A stretch of DNA of 64,000 bases from CAWDVR01 sp044869805 (GCA_044869805.1 JBIOXV010000117.1:1-64000), one strand, 5' to 3'; counted from the first letter of the stretch, positions 16,301 through 23,774 are shown. Numbers and translations are program-made. Notes: generated from the letters alone by a model not told the origin.

Positions 16301-17255
16301 CGCTGTCGCCGATCGGCGAGGCGGTGGCGAGGTTGCCGCCCAGGGTGGCGCGGCTGCGGATCTGCCGCGAGGCGAAGACGCGCAGCATCTTGGCGAGCGA
16401 GGGATACTCTGACGGCCGGTCCTGAGGGGCCACCATCTCCTCGATCGCGGTGAGCGTCGCCGCGCCGCCGATCCTCCATTCGCCGGTAGCCGCTTCGATG
16501 CGCGCCAGCTCCGGCACGGCCTCGGTCGAGATCAGGACCGGAAACGCCTGGAACTTCTTGTTGAGGTCGACGCCGATCTCGGTGGCGCCGGCGACCAGCC
16601 GCGCTTCCGGGTGGGCGGCGCGCAGCGCGAGCAGCTCCGCGAGCGAGCTCGGGCGGAAGAAGCGCTCGCCCGCGGCCTCGTAGGCCAGCGACGCGAGGGG
16701 CGGGACCTCGGCCGCGAGGCGCGCGCGGAACGGGTCGCCATTGCCCGCCGCGCCGTCACCTGCCGGCCGATCGCGACGGGCCAGCGCATCGAGGGCCGCG
16801 TCGCGGATCGGGCGGTAGCCGGTGCAGCGGCAGAGGTTGCCGCAGAGCTGGTCGGAGAGGTCGCGGGAGGTGCGGCAGTCGTCGCGGTAGAAGGCCTCGA
16901 ACAGCGATACCACGAACCCCGGCGTGCAGTAGCCGCACTGCGAGCCGTAGCTCTCGACCATGCACGCCTGCACCGGGTGCAGGCGCTCGCCGTCGGCCAG
17001 GCCTTCGACCGTCACCACCTCGCGGCCGGCCACCATCGGCAGCAGCGCGATGCAACTGTTGATCGCGCGCCAGGTGGGCTCGCCCGCGGCGTTGCGCTCG
17101 AGGAGCGCCACCGTGCAGGCGCCGCAATCACCCTCGGCGCAGCCGATCTTGGTGCCGGTCAGGCCTCGAGCGCGCAGGAAGTCCGCGAGCGTGGTGGTGG
17201 GCGCGGGACCGTCCACCTCCACCCGCCGGCCGTTGAGGAGGAAGGAGAAGGGCAT
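13365..17255 (-). CDS. xanthine dehydrogenase, single-chain (2Fe-2S, FAD and Mo domains fused)
   Basis: 1296 residues. It oxidises hypoxanthine and xanthine to urate. Residues 1-165 are the two [2Fe-2S] domains (GCAEGDCGACTV; then CGYCTPGF and GNLCRCTGYRPI). Residues about 190-490 are the FAD domain (LVAGATEIG; LGGNLATASPIGDSAPVL; FFTGYRETALAPDEI). From about 530 comes the molybdopterin domain: GGGFGGKETQ, AFRGFGGPQGM with the substrate-site Arg, GGTEMGQGLHTK, and AVGEPPLML carrying the catalytic Glu. Most bacteria split the enzyme into XdhA and XdhB, so a fused eukaryote-like chain is less usual. ATG 17255 precedes the start of the ferredoxin fold directly. The gene faces the toxin-antitoxin pair divergently and belongs to the purine locus by function. 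Confidence 0.93.
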   Translation of the reverse strand: MPFSFLLNGRRVEVDGPAPTTTLADFLRARGLTGTKIGCAEGDCGACTVALLERNAAGEPTWRAINSCIALLPMVAGREVVTVEGLADGERLHPVQACMVESYGSQCGYCTPGFVVSLFEAFYRDDCRTSRDLSDQLCGNLCRCTGYRPIRDAALDALARRDRPAGDGAAGNGDPFRARLAAEVPPLASLAYEAAGERFFRPSSLAELLALRAAHPEARLVAGATEIGVDLNKKFQAFPVLISTEAVPELARIEAATGEWRIGGAATLTAIEEMVAPQDRPSEYPSLAKMLRVFASRQIRSRATLGGNLATASPIGDSAPVLMALDARLVLASPAGERSLPIEEFFTGYRETALAPDEIILDIVLPRLDPSRAGGPGAGFTRRSDFLKVSKRRELDISIVAAAFALDLDAGGVVRRARLAYGGVAAMPVRARRAEAALEGRTLAAAVEDVAAALASELAPIDDVRGGAAFRRGLVVALWRKFVAGEASEAVDGALDFEHGERWQAGDASRALAHESGVGHVTGRALYADDIAQRRPMLDVWPVTSPHARAKIVRRDAGRARAAPGVVAVLLAEDVPGVNNVGVARHDEPLLAVDEISYHGQLVALVVGESPAACRAAAALVEVEYEPLAPILTLSEAIDQGSFHTEPHVLARGDVAAALAGSPCRLDGTIEMGGQEHFYLETHAAWAEPGENGTVTVCSSTQHPSEIQAMVAEVLGLSRHQVVTRVPRMGGGFGGKETQGNMFAALVALAAVRTGRPVRLQLDRDLDLVITGKRHPFHARYSVGHDREGRVLAAEVELTSNGGWSLDLSQAILDRALFHLDNAYYLPAARFSGRVAKTNLASNTAFRGFGGPQGMLVIEEVMDRVARRLGLAPEVVRERNLYRGSGETNTTHYGVEIGDHRLQEVWRRVMAQARFDERRAAVSAWNRDHARVKRGLAVTPVKFGISFTLTHYNQAGALVLLYQDGSAQVNHGGTEMGQGLHTKVLGVAMRELGLPAERIRLMTTATDKVPNTSATAASAGADLNGAAVAAACRALRERLAPVAARLLAKKGGAAVEPGEVGFAEGKVFAGRAAGASQVDFAAVCKQAYVERISLAATGYYATPDIHWDWSTAKGRPFYYYCNAAAAAEVEVDGYTGMHRVLAVDIVEDVGDSLNPGVDRGQIEGGFVQGMGWLTREELLWDAEGRLLTHSASTYQIPALSDVPIDFRVTLLPNAAQPEVIHGSKAVGEPPLMLAFSVREAIRDAVASFGEPGGQVPLPSPATCEAIFHAIEAREARCPVAAEAVEMVGAALRDELR

Positions 17256-17333
17256 GGCTCAGTCTACCAACGCCGATTCGACGCGCGACTGGTGACAGCC
17301 TGCTCGGTCATCCGTTGCAGATCTCGTCGGAGC

Positions 17334-17350
17334 GGTAGTAACCTACTACC
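17334..17350. promoter_or_regulatory. inverted repeat, probable operator of the antitoxin-zeta operon
   Basis: GGTAGTA-ACC-TACTACC, two perfect 7-base arms, ending 18 bases before the antitoxin start. Antitoxins of this kind normally bind such palindromes to repress their own operon. Confidence 0.55.
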
Positions 17351-17368
17351 CGTCTGCTGGAGGCCGGT

Positions 17369-17803
17369 ATGGGAATGCCCGTGAAGCTCTCTGACGATCT
17401 GGTTCGCGCCGCGCGAGACGAGGCAGCCACAGCCAGCCGGTCGATCACTGCCCAGATCGAGCACTGGGCGCGGCTGGGACGCGCCGCGGAATCGATCCTT
17501 CCGCATGGCGACGTGCAGGCCTTGAAGGCTGACCTCGAGAAAGCAGCGGCAGCGGGCGCAGTTCTCAAATCCGAGACCGAGGAGCGGATTCGCGCTTTGC
17601 TCTACCGAGTAGCGCGATGGGAGGATCGGAGCTCAGTCCTGGCCGAGCTGCAAGCTGGGAGCAGGGTGCTCTACGAATCCGATCCGGACGATCCCAACCT
17701 CGTGGTGCGGGTCTCTGCCAGCGGAGAGCGAGCGCGCGGGCGATTCGAGGGCAAGCGGTTCGAGCCGGTTTCCCCGCACAAGGCTGCGCGGAAGCCCGCG
17801 TGA
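17369..17803 (+). CDS. ParD-like antitoxin of a zeta-toxin pair
   Basis: 144 residues, ATG with GGAGG five bases upstream. The N-terminus (GMPVKLSDDLVRAARDEAATASRSITAQIEHWARLGRAAE) is a ribbon-helix-helix domain of the ParD-like antitoxin family. The C-terminal half (ELQAGSRVLYESDPDDPNLVVRV) is a variable toxin-contacting region. The stop overlaps the GTG start of the kinase-like toxin by four bases (GTGA), so translation is coupled. The order antitoxin then toxin and the palindrome upstream are normal for autoregulated type II modules. Confidence 0.82.
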   Translation: MGMPVKLSDDLVRAARDEAATASRSITAQIEHWARLGRAAESILPHGDVQALKADLEKAAAAGAVLKSETEERIRALLYRVARWEDRSSVLAELQAGSRVLYESDPDDPNLVVRVSASGERARGRFEGKRFEPVSPHKAARKPA

Positions 17804-18426
17804 CCGGCGGGGCGGAGACTCTGCGTCAGCTCCTGCGCGGGCCGTCACCACTCCTGGTGGTGCTGGCGGGCCCGAACGGCGCCGGCAAGTCCACGTTCTA
17901 CGCTCACTACCTCGCCTCGGAGGGGTTGCCGTTCGTCAACGCGGATCTGATCGCCCGGGCGCTCGCTCCCGGCGATCCCGGCTCCGTCGCCTCGGCGGCG
18001 GTCCAGATCGCCACCCGCCATCGCCTGGCGCTCCTGGACCGCGGCGCCTCCTTCGTCCTGGAAACCGTGTTCTCCGACCCCGTGGGAGACAAGCTGGACT
18101 TCTTGCGACGAGCCCAGGCCCAGGGATTCGCCGTGTTTCTCGTCTTCATCGGCCTGGACAGCCCGATGCTCTCCCAGGCTCGGGTCGCCGGGCGCGTCGA
18201 GCGCGGGGGACACGACGTGCCGGAGCAGAAGCTGACCGAGCGCTTTCCCCGGACCTTGGCGAATCTTCGCCAAGCGATCGGCTTCGTCGACCTCGCCCTG
18301 CTGTTCGACAATAGCGTGGTGAAGGAGCCCTTCCGGTTCGTGGCGGCCTACGAGCACGGGAAGGTCGTCGAGTCCACGGCTCTCCGCCCTCGCTGGGTTG
18401 TGGGCCTCCCGGGCCTGGCCGAGTAG
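17800..18426 (+). CDS. zeta-type toxin kinase
   Basis: 208 residues from GTG 17800, overlapping the antitoxin stop. LLVVLAGPNGAGKSTFYAHYL at residues 18-38 is a Walker A loop in the zeta-toxin context. FVNADLIARAL follows (zeta-family NADLIA motif, with Asp near the substrate), and FVLETVFSDP is the second family motif. Zeta toxins phosphorylate UDP-GlcNAc and block cell-wall synthesis. Short stand-alone homologues like this are assigned to the same family, but the substrate of this protein is unproven. The pair sits between xanthine dehydrogenase and the allantoin genes and looks inserted. Confidence 0.85.
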   Translation: MTGGAETLRQLLRGPSPLLVVLAGPNGAGKSTFYAHYLASEGLPFVNADLIARALAPGDPGSVASAAVQIATRHRLALLDRGASFVLETVFSDPVGDKLDFLRRAQAQGFAVFLVFIGLDSPMLSQARVAGRVERGGHDVPEQKLTERFPRTLANLRQAIGFVDLALLFDNSVVKEPFRFVAAYEHGKVVESTALRPRWVVGLPGLAE

Positions 18427-18463
18427 GACGGCGCACCCGGCTCGAGAGAACACTCCGCCCACC

Positions 18464-19207
18464 TTACAGCGCCGCCCGGTTGACATCCTTGTAGTAGAGG
18501 TACTGCGCGGGCGCCTTGCCCATGGCCACGAACCACTGCGGGCAGTAGGGGCCCATCCAGATCACGTCGCCCGCTTCGACCGGGTACCACGAGTCCTCCA
18601 GCCGGTAGACGCCAGCGCCCGCGAGCATGATCAGGCCGTGCTCCATGACGTGCACCTCGACGAACGGCAGATGGCCTCCGGGCTGGTAGGTGAAGAGGTT
18701 CACCGCCATGTCGTAGGCCGGCTCGTCGGGCAGCAGCACCTTGAGGTCGGCGGCCGGGTCGCCGAGGAAGGGAGCGCCCTGGACGTCGCCGGCATCGCCC
18801 AAGAGGACGCGCGGCGCCGGCGCACCGGCGAGCGGCACATAGGACTTCTCGAAGAGCGTGAGCTGCGTTCCCTCGTCCGGGTCGGCGAGGCCCCAGCGCT
18901 CGCCCGCCGGCGCGAAGAAGAAGCCGCCGGCGGCGAGGTGGCGCTCCTCGGCGCCCGCTCGCAGTTGGGCGCTGCCGCGCATCACGTAGCCGAAGGTCTG
19001 CACCTCGGAGGCGGGCCGCGAGACGGAGCCTCCGGCCTGGAAGGTGAGAAGGGTCTGGGCGAAGCGGGCGCCCATTGCGCCGTTGATCAGCACCACCGGA
19101 GTCGCGCCGCTGACGCCGGGCAGGACGCTGGGCACGTGGTTGTGAGGCGTGATGAGCGCGTGCCGGGCACCGACGCGCGCGCGGGTGTGGCCGAAGAGCT
19201 CGAGCAT
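18464..19207 (-). CDS. allE: (S)-ureidoglycine aminohydrolase
   Basis: 247 residues, the usual length. It is a bicupin: the N-terminal cupin covers VLINGAMGARFAQTLLTFQAGG to GERWGL, and the C-terminal cupin covers NLFTYQPGGHLPFVEVHVMEHGLIML to CPQWFVAMG. The Glu, two His and Gln in the C-terminal cupin match the Mn site of this family. The enzyme releases ammonia from (S)-ureidoglycine to give (S)-ureidoglycolate, the step after allantoate amidohydrolase. It lies 9 bases downstream of the allantoinase stop on the same strand and is the last gene of an AllC-allantoinase-AllE operon. Confidence 0.9.
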   Translation of the reverse strand: MLELFGHTRARVGARHALITPHNHVPSVLPGVSGATPVVLINGAMGARFAQTLLTFQAGGSVSRPASEVQTFGYVMRGSAQLRAGAEERHLAAGGFFFAPAGERWGLADPDEGTQLTLFEKSYVPLAGAPAPRVLLGDAGDVQGAPFLGDPAADLKVLLPDEPAYDMAVNLFTYQPGGHLPFVEVHVMEHGLIMLAGAGVYRLEDSWYPVEAGDVIWMGPYCPQWFVAMGKAPAQYLYYKDVNRAAL

Positions 19208-19216
19208 CGAAATTCC

Positions 19217-20674
19217 TCAGTCCTCCGGCCGCAGGAACCGGCCTGCGGGCGGTGTGGTGGGTGGGGTCGGCGAGCCAGGTTCCCGGGCGAACACCGTCCG
19301 CCCGCGCAGCAGGGTGCGCCGCACGCACACGCGCGAGCGGCGGCCTTCGTAGGGGCCTTGCCGGTGCCGGTAGAGCAGGTCCGCGTTGCTCAGCACGTGC
19401 TCCTCGCCCACTTGCAGCAGCGACAGGTCTGCGTCCAGGCCCTCGGCCAGCCGGCCCTTGCGACGGGAGAGCCCGAAGCGCCGCGCCACGTTGGCAGCGG
19501 TGAGCGCCGCGAGCCGCGGCAGCACAGCGGCCGCCGGCCCTTTTCGCAGAGCCTCACTCAAGAGCAACGGAAACCCGTGCTGGCAACCCGAGATGCCACC
19601 CCAGATGGCGAAGAAGTCTAACGCGGTCTTCATCGCCGGCGGCGCCGGCGAGTGGTCGGAGCCGATGGTGTCGATGCCGCCCGCTTCGAGCGCCGTCCAC
19701 AGGCCGCGGCGGCGCGCCTCGTCGCGCAGCGGCGGCGCGCACTTGGCTGATGGGTTGGGGGCGGATGCGTTGGGGGCCGAGGCGTTGGGGGCCGAGGCGT
19801 TGGGGGCCGAGGCAGCCGCGGTGAGCACACCCTGGCCCAGCACGTCGCCCTCGGTGAGCAGCAGGTAGTGCGGGCAGCTCTCGGCGGTCACGTCCGCGCC
19901 GCGCTGCCTCGCCTCGGCGATCGCGGCGATCCCTTCCGGGCTGCTGACGTGTACCACGTGCAGCGCGCAGCCGGCTTCACCGGCGAGCTCGCAGGCCATG
20001 CGGATGGCCGCCACCTCGGCGTCGACCGGCCGGCTCTCGAGCCAGGAACGGGCGTCGGTGCGGCCCGCGGCGCGCCGGGCCTCGGTGAGGGCCCGCACCA
20101 GCGCGTCGTCCTCGGCGTGGACGGCCACCGGCCGACCCAGCACCGCGGCTCGCCGCATGCCTTCCCGCAGCAGCCTCGGGTCGGTGACGGCCCGGAACTC
20201 CTCGACCCCGCTGTCGCAGAGGAAGGCCTTGAAGCCGACCGCCCCCGCCTCCGCCAGCTCGCCCAGACGGTCGAGGTTGGCGGGCGTGAGGCCGCCCCAG
20301 AGCGCGAAGTCGAGCCGCGAGCCACGCTCTCCGGCGGTTCGCTTGGCGGCGAAGCTCGCGGCGTCGAGCACCGGCGGCAGTCCGTTGAGCGGCATGTCGA
20401 AGAAGGCGCTGCCGCCGCCCGCGGCGAGCGCCGCCGAGCCGGTCGCGAAGCCCTCCCACTCCGTACGCCCCGGCTCGTTGAAGTGTACGTGCGCATCGAG
20501 GATGCCGGGGAAGACGAAGAGGCCGCGGGCGTCGATCACCTCGGCGGCAGGCTCGTCGATCTCGGGCGCGATGGCCGCGATGCGGCCGTCGGCGATGGCG
20601 AGGTCGGCGCGGGCGAGGCCCTCCGGCGCCACCACCTCGCCGCCACGGATCAGCAGATCGAGGGTGTTGCTCAT
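19217..20674 (-). CDS. allB: allantoinase
   Basis: 485 residues. It hydrolyses allantoin to allantoate. Amidohydrolase motifs are in order: GILDAHVHFNEPGRTEWEGF (HxH), VGFKAFLCDSG (the bridging Lys), AVHAED, ALHVVHVSS, and DTIGSDHSPAP (metal Asp). The ATG start overlaps the allantoate amidohydrolase stop (ATGA), which decides it over longer frames. A five-residue repeat, ASAPN, is inserted four times near residue 290 between LTAAAS and the AKCAPPLRD segment, where allantoinases have a short loop. The rest of the chain is intact, so the enzyme should be active. The Pro-rich last 15 residues are extra. Confidence 0.92.
   Translation of the reverse strand: MSNTLDLLIRGGEVVAPEGLARADLAIADGRIAAIAPEIDEPAAEVIDARGLFVFPGILDAHVHFNEPGRTEWEGFATGSAALAAGGGSAFFDMPLNGLPPVLDAASFAAKRTAGERGSRLDFALWGGLTPANLDRLGELAEAGAVGFKAFLCDSGVEEFRAVTDPRLLREGMRRAAVLGRPVAVHAEDDALVRALTEARRAAGRTDARSWLESRPVDAEVAAIRMACELAGEAGCALHVVHVSSPEGIAAIAEARQRGADVTAESCPHYLLLTEGDVLGQGVLTAAASAPNASAPNASAPNASAPNPSAKCAPPLRDEARRRGLWTALEAGGIDTIGSDHSPAPPAMKTALDFFAIWGGISGCQHGFPLLLSEALRKGPAAAVLPRLAALTAANVARRFGLSRRKGRLAEGLDADLSLLQVGEEHVLSNADLLYRHRQGPYEGRRSRVCVRRTLLRGRTVFAREPGSPTPPTTPPAGRFLRPED
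19754..19813 (-). repeat. four 15-bp tandem repeats inside allantoinase
   Basis: On the + strand the unit is GTTGGGGGCCGAGGC. The last three copies are identical and the first differs at three positions. It encodes ASAPN in frame, so copy-number change would not shift the frame. Confidence 0.9.
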
Positions 20675-21915
20675 GCCTCGATCTCGGCCGCCAGGCGCTC
20701 GAGGAATCCCACGGTGACCGCCAGCGCCACGCCGAGGTCGCCGGGAGCAGCGTGCTCGTCCGGGTGGTGCGAGAGCCCGTCGCGGCAGCGCACGAAGAGC
20801 ATGGCGATCGGCGCGAGCCGAGAGAGGATCACGGCGTCGTGGCCGGCGCCGCTGGCGAGCGACGGGCACCGCCCCTGCGCTGCGCGCACGCTCTCGGCGA
20901 GCCGTGCCGTCAGCTCCGGCGAGCAGGCCACCGCGCCGTGGTCCTGGGTGACTTCCCAGTCGAGGCTCAGCTTGCGCCGGCGTGCGATGCGCATCGCCTG
21001 GCGCTCCAGGAGGGCGAGCGCGGCCGAGCGCGCCCGGTCCTCGGGGTGGCGCACGTCGAGCGTGTGGGCCACTTCGCCGGGGATCACGTTGGCCGCTCCC
21101 GGCGCCACCGCCAGCGAGCCCACCGTGGCCACCAGCGGCGGCCGGCCGCGCGCCAGCTCCTCGGCCGCCAGCACCAGCTCCGCCGCCCCGGCCAGCGCGT
21201 CGCGGCGCAGGCGCATGGGGGTGGTGCCGGCATGGCCGGCCTTGCCTCTCCAGGCCACCCTCACGCGGCTCTGGCCGGCGATCGCCGATACCACGCCCAC
21301 GCCGAGGCCCGCGGCTTCCAGCACCGGCCCCTGCTCGATGTGGACCTCGAGATAGCCCAGGAGGTCGCGTGAGCGGTGGGCGGCCCGCGGCCGGCGGAAC
21401 GGGCCGACCCCACCTGTCGCCGAAGCGTGAGCTTCGAGGGCCTGGCGGACCGTCACGCCGTCGCCGTCCCGCAGCCGGAGGTCGGCGGCGCCGAGCAGGC
21501 CCGCATAGCCCTTGCTCCCCAGGTAGGCGCTGCCGAAGCGCACCCCTTCCTCCTCCGAAAAGCCCAGCACCTCGACGTGGAAGGGCAGCGCGCGGCCGCG
21601 CCGGTGGAGGTCTTCCAGGGCGATGATCGGCAGCAGCACGCCGAGCGCGCCGTCGAAGCGGCCGGCATCGCGCACCGTGTCGAGGTGAGAGCCCAGGAGG
21701 AGAGTCTTTGCGCCGCGCCGCGGAGATTCCAGGCGCCCGACGAGGTTGCCGACCGCGTCCTCGCGCACCGCGAGGCCGGCCACGCGCATCCAGCCGCCCA
21801 CCAGCTCGTTCGCCCGGCGCATGGCCGGCGACAGGAACGTACGCGTGAGCCTGCCCGGCTCGTCGGAGACCCAGCCCAACTCGTCGAGCCTCGTGACCAA
21901 GTGCGTGGCAATCAC
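20671..21915 (-). CDS. allC: allantoate amidohydrolase (M20 family)
   Basis: 414 residues, the normal length. It splits allantoate to ureidoglycine, CO2 and ammonia. Dinuclear-metal M20 motifs are visible: LLGSHLDTV (His, Asp) near residue 75, DGALGV, FSEEEGVRFG (Glu pair) near 125, EVHIEQGPVLE (His) near 190, and the dimerisation-domain GKAGHAGTTPM. The stop overlaps the allantoinase start by four bases. It is the first gene of the three-gene allantoin operon. The 210-base gap to the macro-TIR gene, which reads the other way, must hold both promoters. Confidence 0.92.
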   Translation of the reverse strand: MIATHLVTRLDELGWVSDEPGRLTRTFLSPAMRRANELVGGWMRVAGLAVREDAVGNLVGRLESPRRGAKTLLLGSHLDTVRDAGRFDGALGVLLPIIALEDLHRRGRALPFHVEVLGFSEEEGVRFGSAYLGSKGYAGLLGAADLRLRDGDGVTVRQALEAHASATGGVGPFRRPRAAHRSRDLLGYLEVHIEQGPVLEAAGLGVGVVSAIAGQSRVRVAWRGKAGHAGTTPMRLRRDALAGAAELVLAAEELARGRPPLVATVGSLAVAPGAANVIPGEVAHTLDVRHPEDRARSAALALLERQAMRIARRRKLSLDWEVTQDHGAVACSPELTARLAESVRAAQGRCPSLASGAGHDAVILSRLAPIAMLFVRCRDGLSHHPDEHAAPGDLGVALAVTVGFLERLAAEIEA

Positions 21916-22125
21916 TGCGATCGAGCTTAGCAGGCCGTTCGGAGGGGCTTCTCAGCCTTCACCCCATTCGCATAGAATGCCTTCACTTTAAAGCACTCTA
22001 ACTGCCCACGATGAGGATTCGCCATCGAATTGGCCTTGTCGCGCGGTCATCGCCGTAAACGACCGTCAGGGCTGCGACCGAATGCTCCGGCTTGAGACTG
22101 ACGGCGAAGCCGAGGAGAACGGGAA

Positions 22126-23103
22126 ATGCCAGCGAGCGTGAGGATTCGGCTCGGAAACCTCTTCGACGGTCCCTCCGACTTGATCGTGCTTCCTTGCTCC
22201 TCGGTTGGCACAGTCACCGGCTTCGTCGCACGGTCTCTCGCGCAGTACTCCATCCCGCATCCCAGCGACCGAATGGAGCTCGGTGAGGTCGAGATACTGC
22301 CTTTCGAAGGCGCTGAGAACATCGCCCAGTACGTTGCCTTTGCTGCGTCCGTGGCGGTCATGTCCTCCTCGCCGCAGGCGATCGAGGCGATCGGACGATC
22401 GCTCGGAGAGTTCACGAAGGAGGAGCCGTCCGTGCGGTCGATTGCCGCACCCTTGCTTGGAGCCGGTGCCGGGGGCCTCCACAGCGAGAGCGTGGTCGCT
22501 TCGCTGAGTGCTGGCTTCCTACCTTCCGCGGATGCCGGAGCGGCGCTGACGATCCATGTTCTCCACCAGGATGTATTCGAACGCCTCAAGGGACGGCGCC
22601 GTACCCTCCGCGGAAGGACCAGGAAGCCAGTCAGGGCCTTCATCAGCCACACCACTGCAACGGAGTCGGATGTGGAGTGGGTAAAGCAACTTGCTCTTTT
22701 CCTCATCGAGCACGGGATTCAAGCGAGAATCGACCGTTTTCACCTCCGGAGAGGGATGGACTTGCACCAGTGGATGTGCAACGAGCTCGCGCTCGCAGAC
22801 AAGGTCATCGTCATATGTGATCGCGCCTACAAGCACAAAGCAGAAGGCCGGCTTGGCGGAGTTGGTTGGGAAACCATGATCATCCAGGGCGACCTCGCCA
22901 ACCTTTCGCCCGAGAGCACGAAGTATCAGGTCATCGTGCGAGAGGAGAATCTCGCCGAGGGTCTGCCAGCGTACCTGCGAACGAAATACGCGTTCCACGC
23001 CCAGCCGTCGGACACGACGCTGTCCTTCCGCGAGGACCTAGTCCGCGAGCTGCTCGAGCTTCCACTCGATGAACGCCTGGAAGCGACCGAGTTCGCGCTT
23101 TAG
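22126..23103 (+). CDS. macro-domain/TIR(SEFIR-like) fusion, probable defence protein
   Basis: 325 residues. Residues 1-155 look like a divergent macro domain (RLGNLFDGPSDLIVLPCSS; AAPLLGAGAGGL; IHVLHQDVF), a fold that binds ADP-ribose and its derivatives. Residues 165-300 are a TIR/SEFIR-type domain: RAFISHTTATESDVEWVKQL, then DRFHLRRGMDLHQWMCNELALADKVIVIC, then GVGWETMIIQ with a conserved Glu. Bacterial TIR domains hydrolyse NAD or make cyclic ADP-ribose signals on infection. Joining one to an ADP-ribose-binding fold suggests sensing or guarding of its own product. The start is ATG 22126. Base composition is clearly less GC-rich than the allantoin genes, consistent with acquisition by transfer together with the CcdAB pair that follows. 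Confidence 0.78.
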   Translation: MPASVRIRLGNLFDGPSDLIVLPCSSVGTVTGFVARSLAQYSIPHPSDRMELGEVEILPFEGAENIAQYVAFAASVAVMSSSPQAIEAIGRSLGEFTKEEPSVRSIAAPLLGAGAGGLHSESVVASLSAGFLPSADAGAALTIHVLHQDVFERLKGRRRTLRGRTRKPVRAFISHTTATESDVEWVKQLALFLIEHGIQARIDRFHLRRGMDLHQWMCNELALADKVIVICDRAYKHKAEGRLGGVGWETMIIQGDLANLSPESTKYQVIVREENLAEGLPAYLRTKYAFHAQPSDTTLSFREDLVRELLELPLDERLEATEFAL

Positions 23104-23123
23104 TTGACAGGAATCGTCCGCCT

Positions 23124-23456
23124 TTAGAACCCCGTGAATAGCAGGTCGAGGGCCGCGATGATTTCGCCACGATGCTCTGCGAGGCTCCCGACCGGCTCAC
23201 CAAGGTCCTTGACCGAGATTCCGGCCATTTGCGGCGTCATCAGGACGAGCTTCTTGCCCTCGACCTGGACCTCGGGTGAGAGCTTGGTCATCAGCTTGCC
23301 GCTCAGAGAAGACTTCAGGTAGAGAGGGATCACCACTCTCGTTCTGAGCTCGCTCAGCAGGTCGCTCTGGACGTCGAGGAGAAAAGGGATCTCGCCCTTG
23401 GACCGCGAGTCCCGGTTGAGGTAGACCGTGAACTGGGGCATCCGAGGGATGGGCAT
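23124..23456 (-). CDS. ccdB: CcdB-family toxin
   Basis: 110 residues. MPQFTVYLNRDSRSKGEIPFLLDVQSDLLSELRTRVVIPL is the standard CcdB N-terminus, and the C-terminal helix (EHRGEIIAALDLLFTGF) ends as in the family. CcdB poisons DNA gyrase in the model system. The first five residues (MPIPR) may be an extension, and the Met at residue 6 is the alternative start. The first base of the start codon is also the last base of the antitoxin stop (TGATG). The gene is convergent with the macro-TIR gene (20-base gap). Confidence 0.88.
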   Translation of the reverse strand: MPIPRMPQFTVYLNRDSRSKGEIPFLLDVQSDLLSELRTRVVIPLYLKSSLSGKLMTKLSPEVQVEGKKLVLMTPQMAGISVKDLGEPVGSLAEHRGEIIAALDLLFTGF

Positions 23457-23701
23457 CAGAAGGACCGCAGGCCATCGCTCCAGACGCCATGGGCCTCGAC
23501 GTGTTCGTTGTAGGCGGCGATCGCCTTACGGTTCTCGGCCAGCCACAGCTCGCCGAGGCGGCGCCGGACGACCTCCTCCAGCGCCTCTTCCAGGACCGAC
23601 GACAAGTTGATGCCCAGCTCACGGGCCTGGCGGAGCAGATCGCTGTTCAAGCTGAGATTGGTCGGCTTCTTAGCGGCGGTCGAGTCGTAGACCAGTAGCA
23701 T
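23456..23701 (-). CDS. ccdA: CcdA-family antitoxin
   Basis: 81 residues. KKPTNLSLNSDLLRQARELGINLSSVLEEAL is the ribbon-helix-helix DNA-binding part. The C-terminal LWLAENRKAIAAYNEHVEAHGVWSDGLRSF matches the CcdB-wrapping tail. Family pattern 'W..EN..AI.AYN..VE..G.FSD..R.F' is kept with Trp for Phe. ATG 23701 is chosen because it leaves the promoter and operator free; a longer frame to 23758 would run through them. It is coupled to ccdB by a one-base overlap. Confidence 0.88.
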   Translation of the reverse strand: MLLVYDSTAAKKPTNLSLNSDLLRQARELGINLSSVLEEALEEVVRRRLGELWLAENRKAIAAYNEHVEAHGVWSDGLRSF

Positions 23702-23721
23702 CGCGGGATCCCCGGTTTCGA

Positions 23722-23758
23722 TGCGCACAGAATATGCGCACCCCGCGTGCGGCGTCAA
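23722..23758 (-). promoter_or_regulatory. ccdAB promoter with two TGCGCA operator boxes
   Basis: Read on the minus strand: TTGACG (23758-23753), an 18-base spacer and TATTCT (23734-23729). Two TGCGCA palindromes (23735-23740 and 23722-23727) flank the -10 hexamer, spaced 13 bases, as expected for CcdA autorepression. Confidence 0.5.
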
Positions 23759-23774
23759 GCTCGAGGCGGAGCGC

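Noticed and set aside
22087..22286. Alternative small reading frame at the start of the macro-TIR gene
   Set aside because: Out of frame with the recognisable domains and without a family match.
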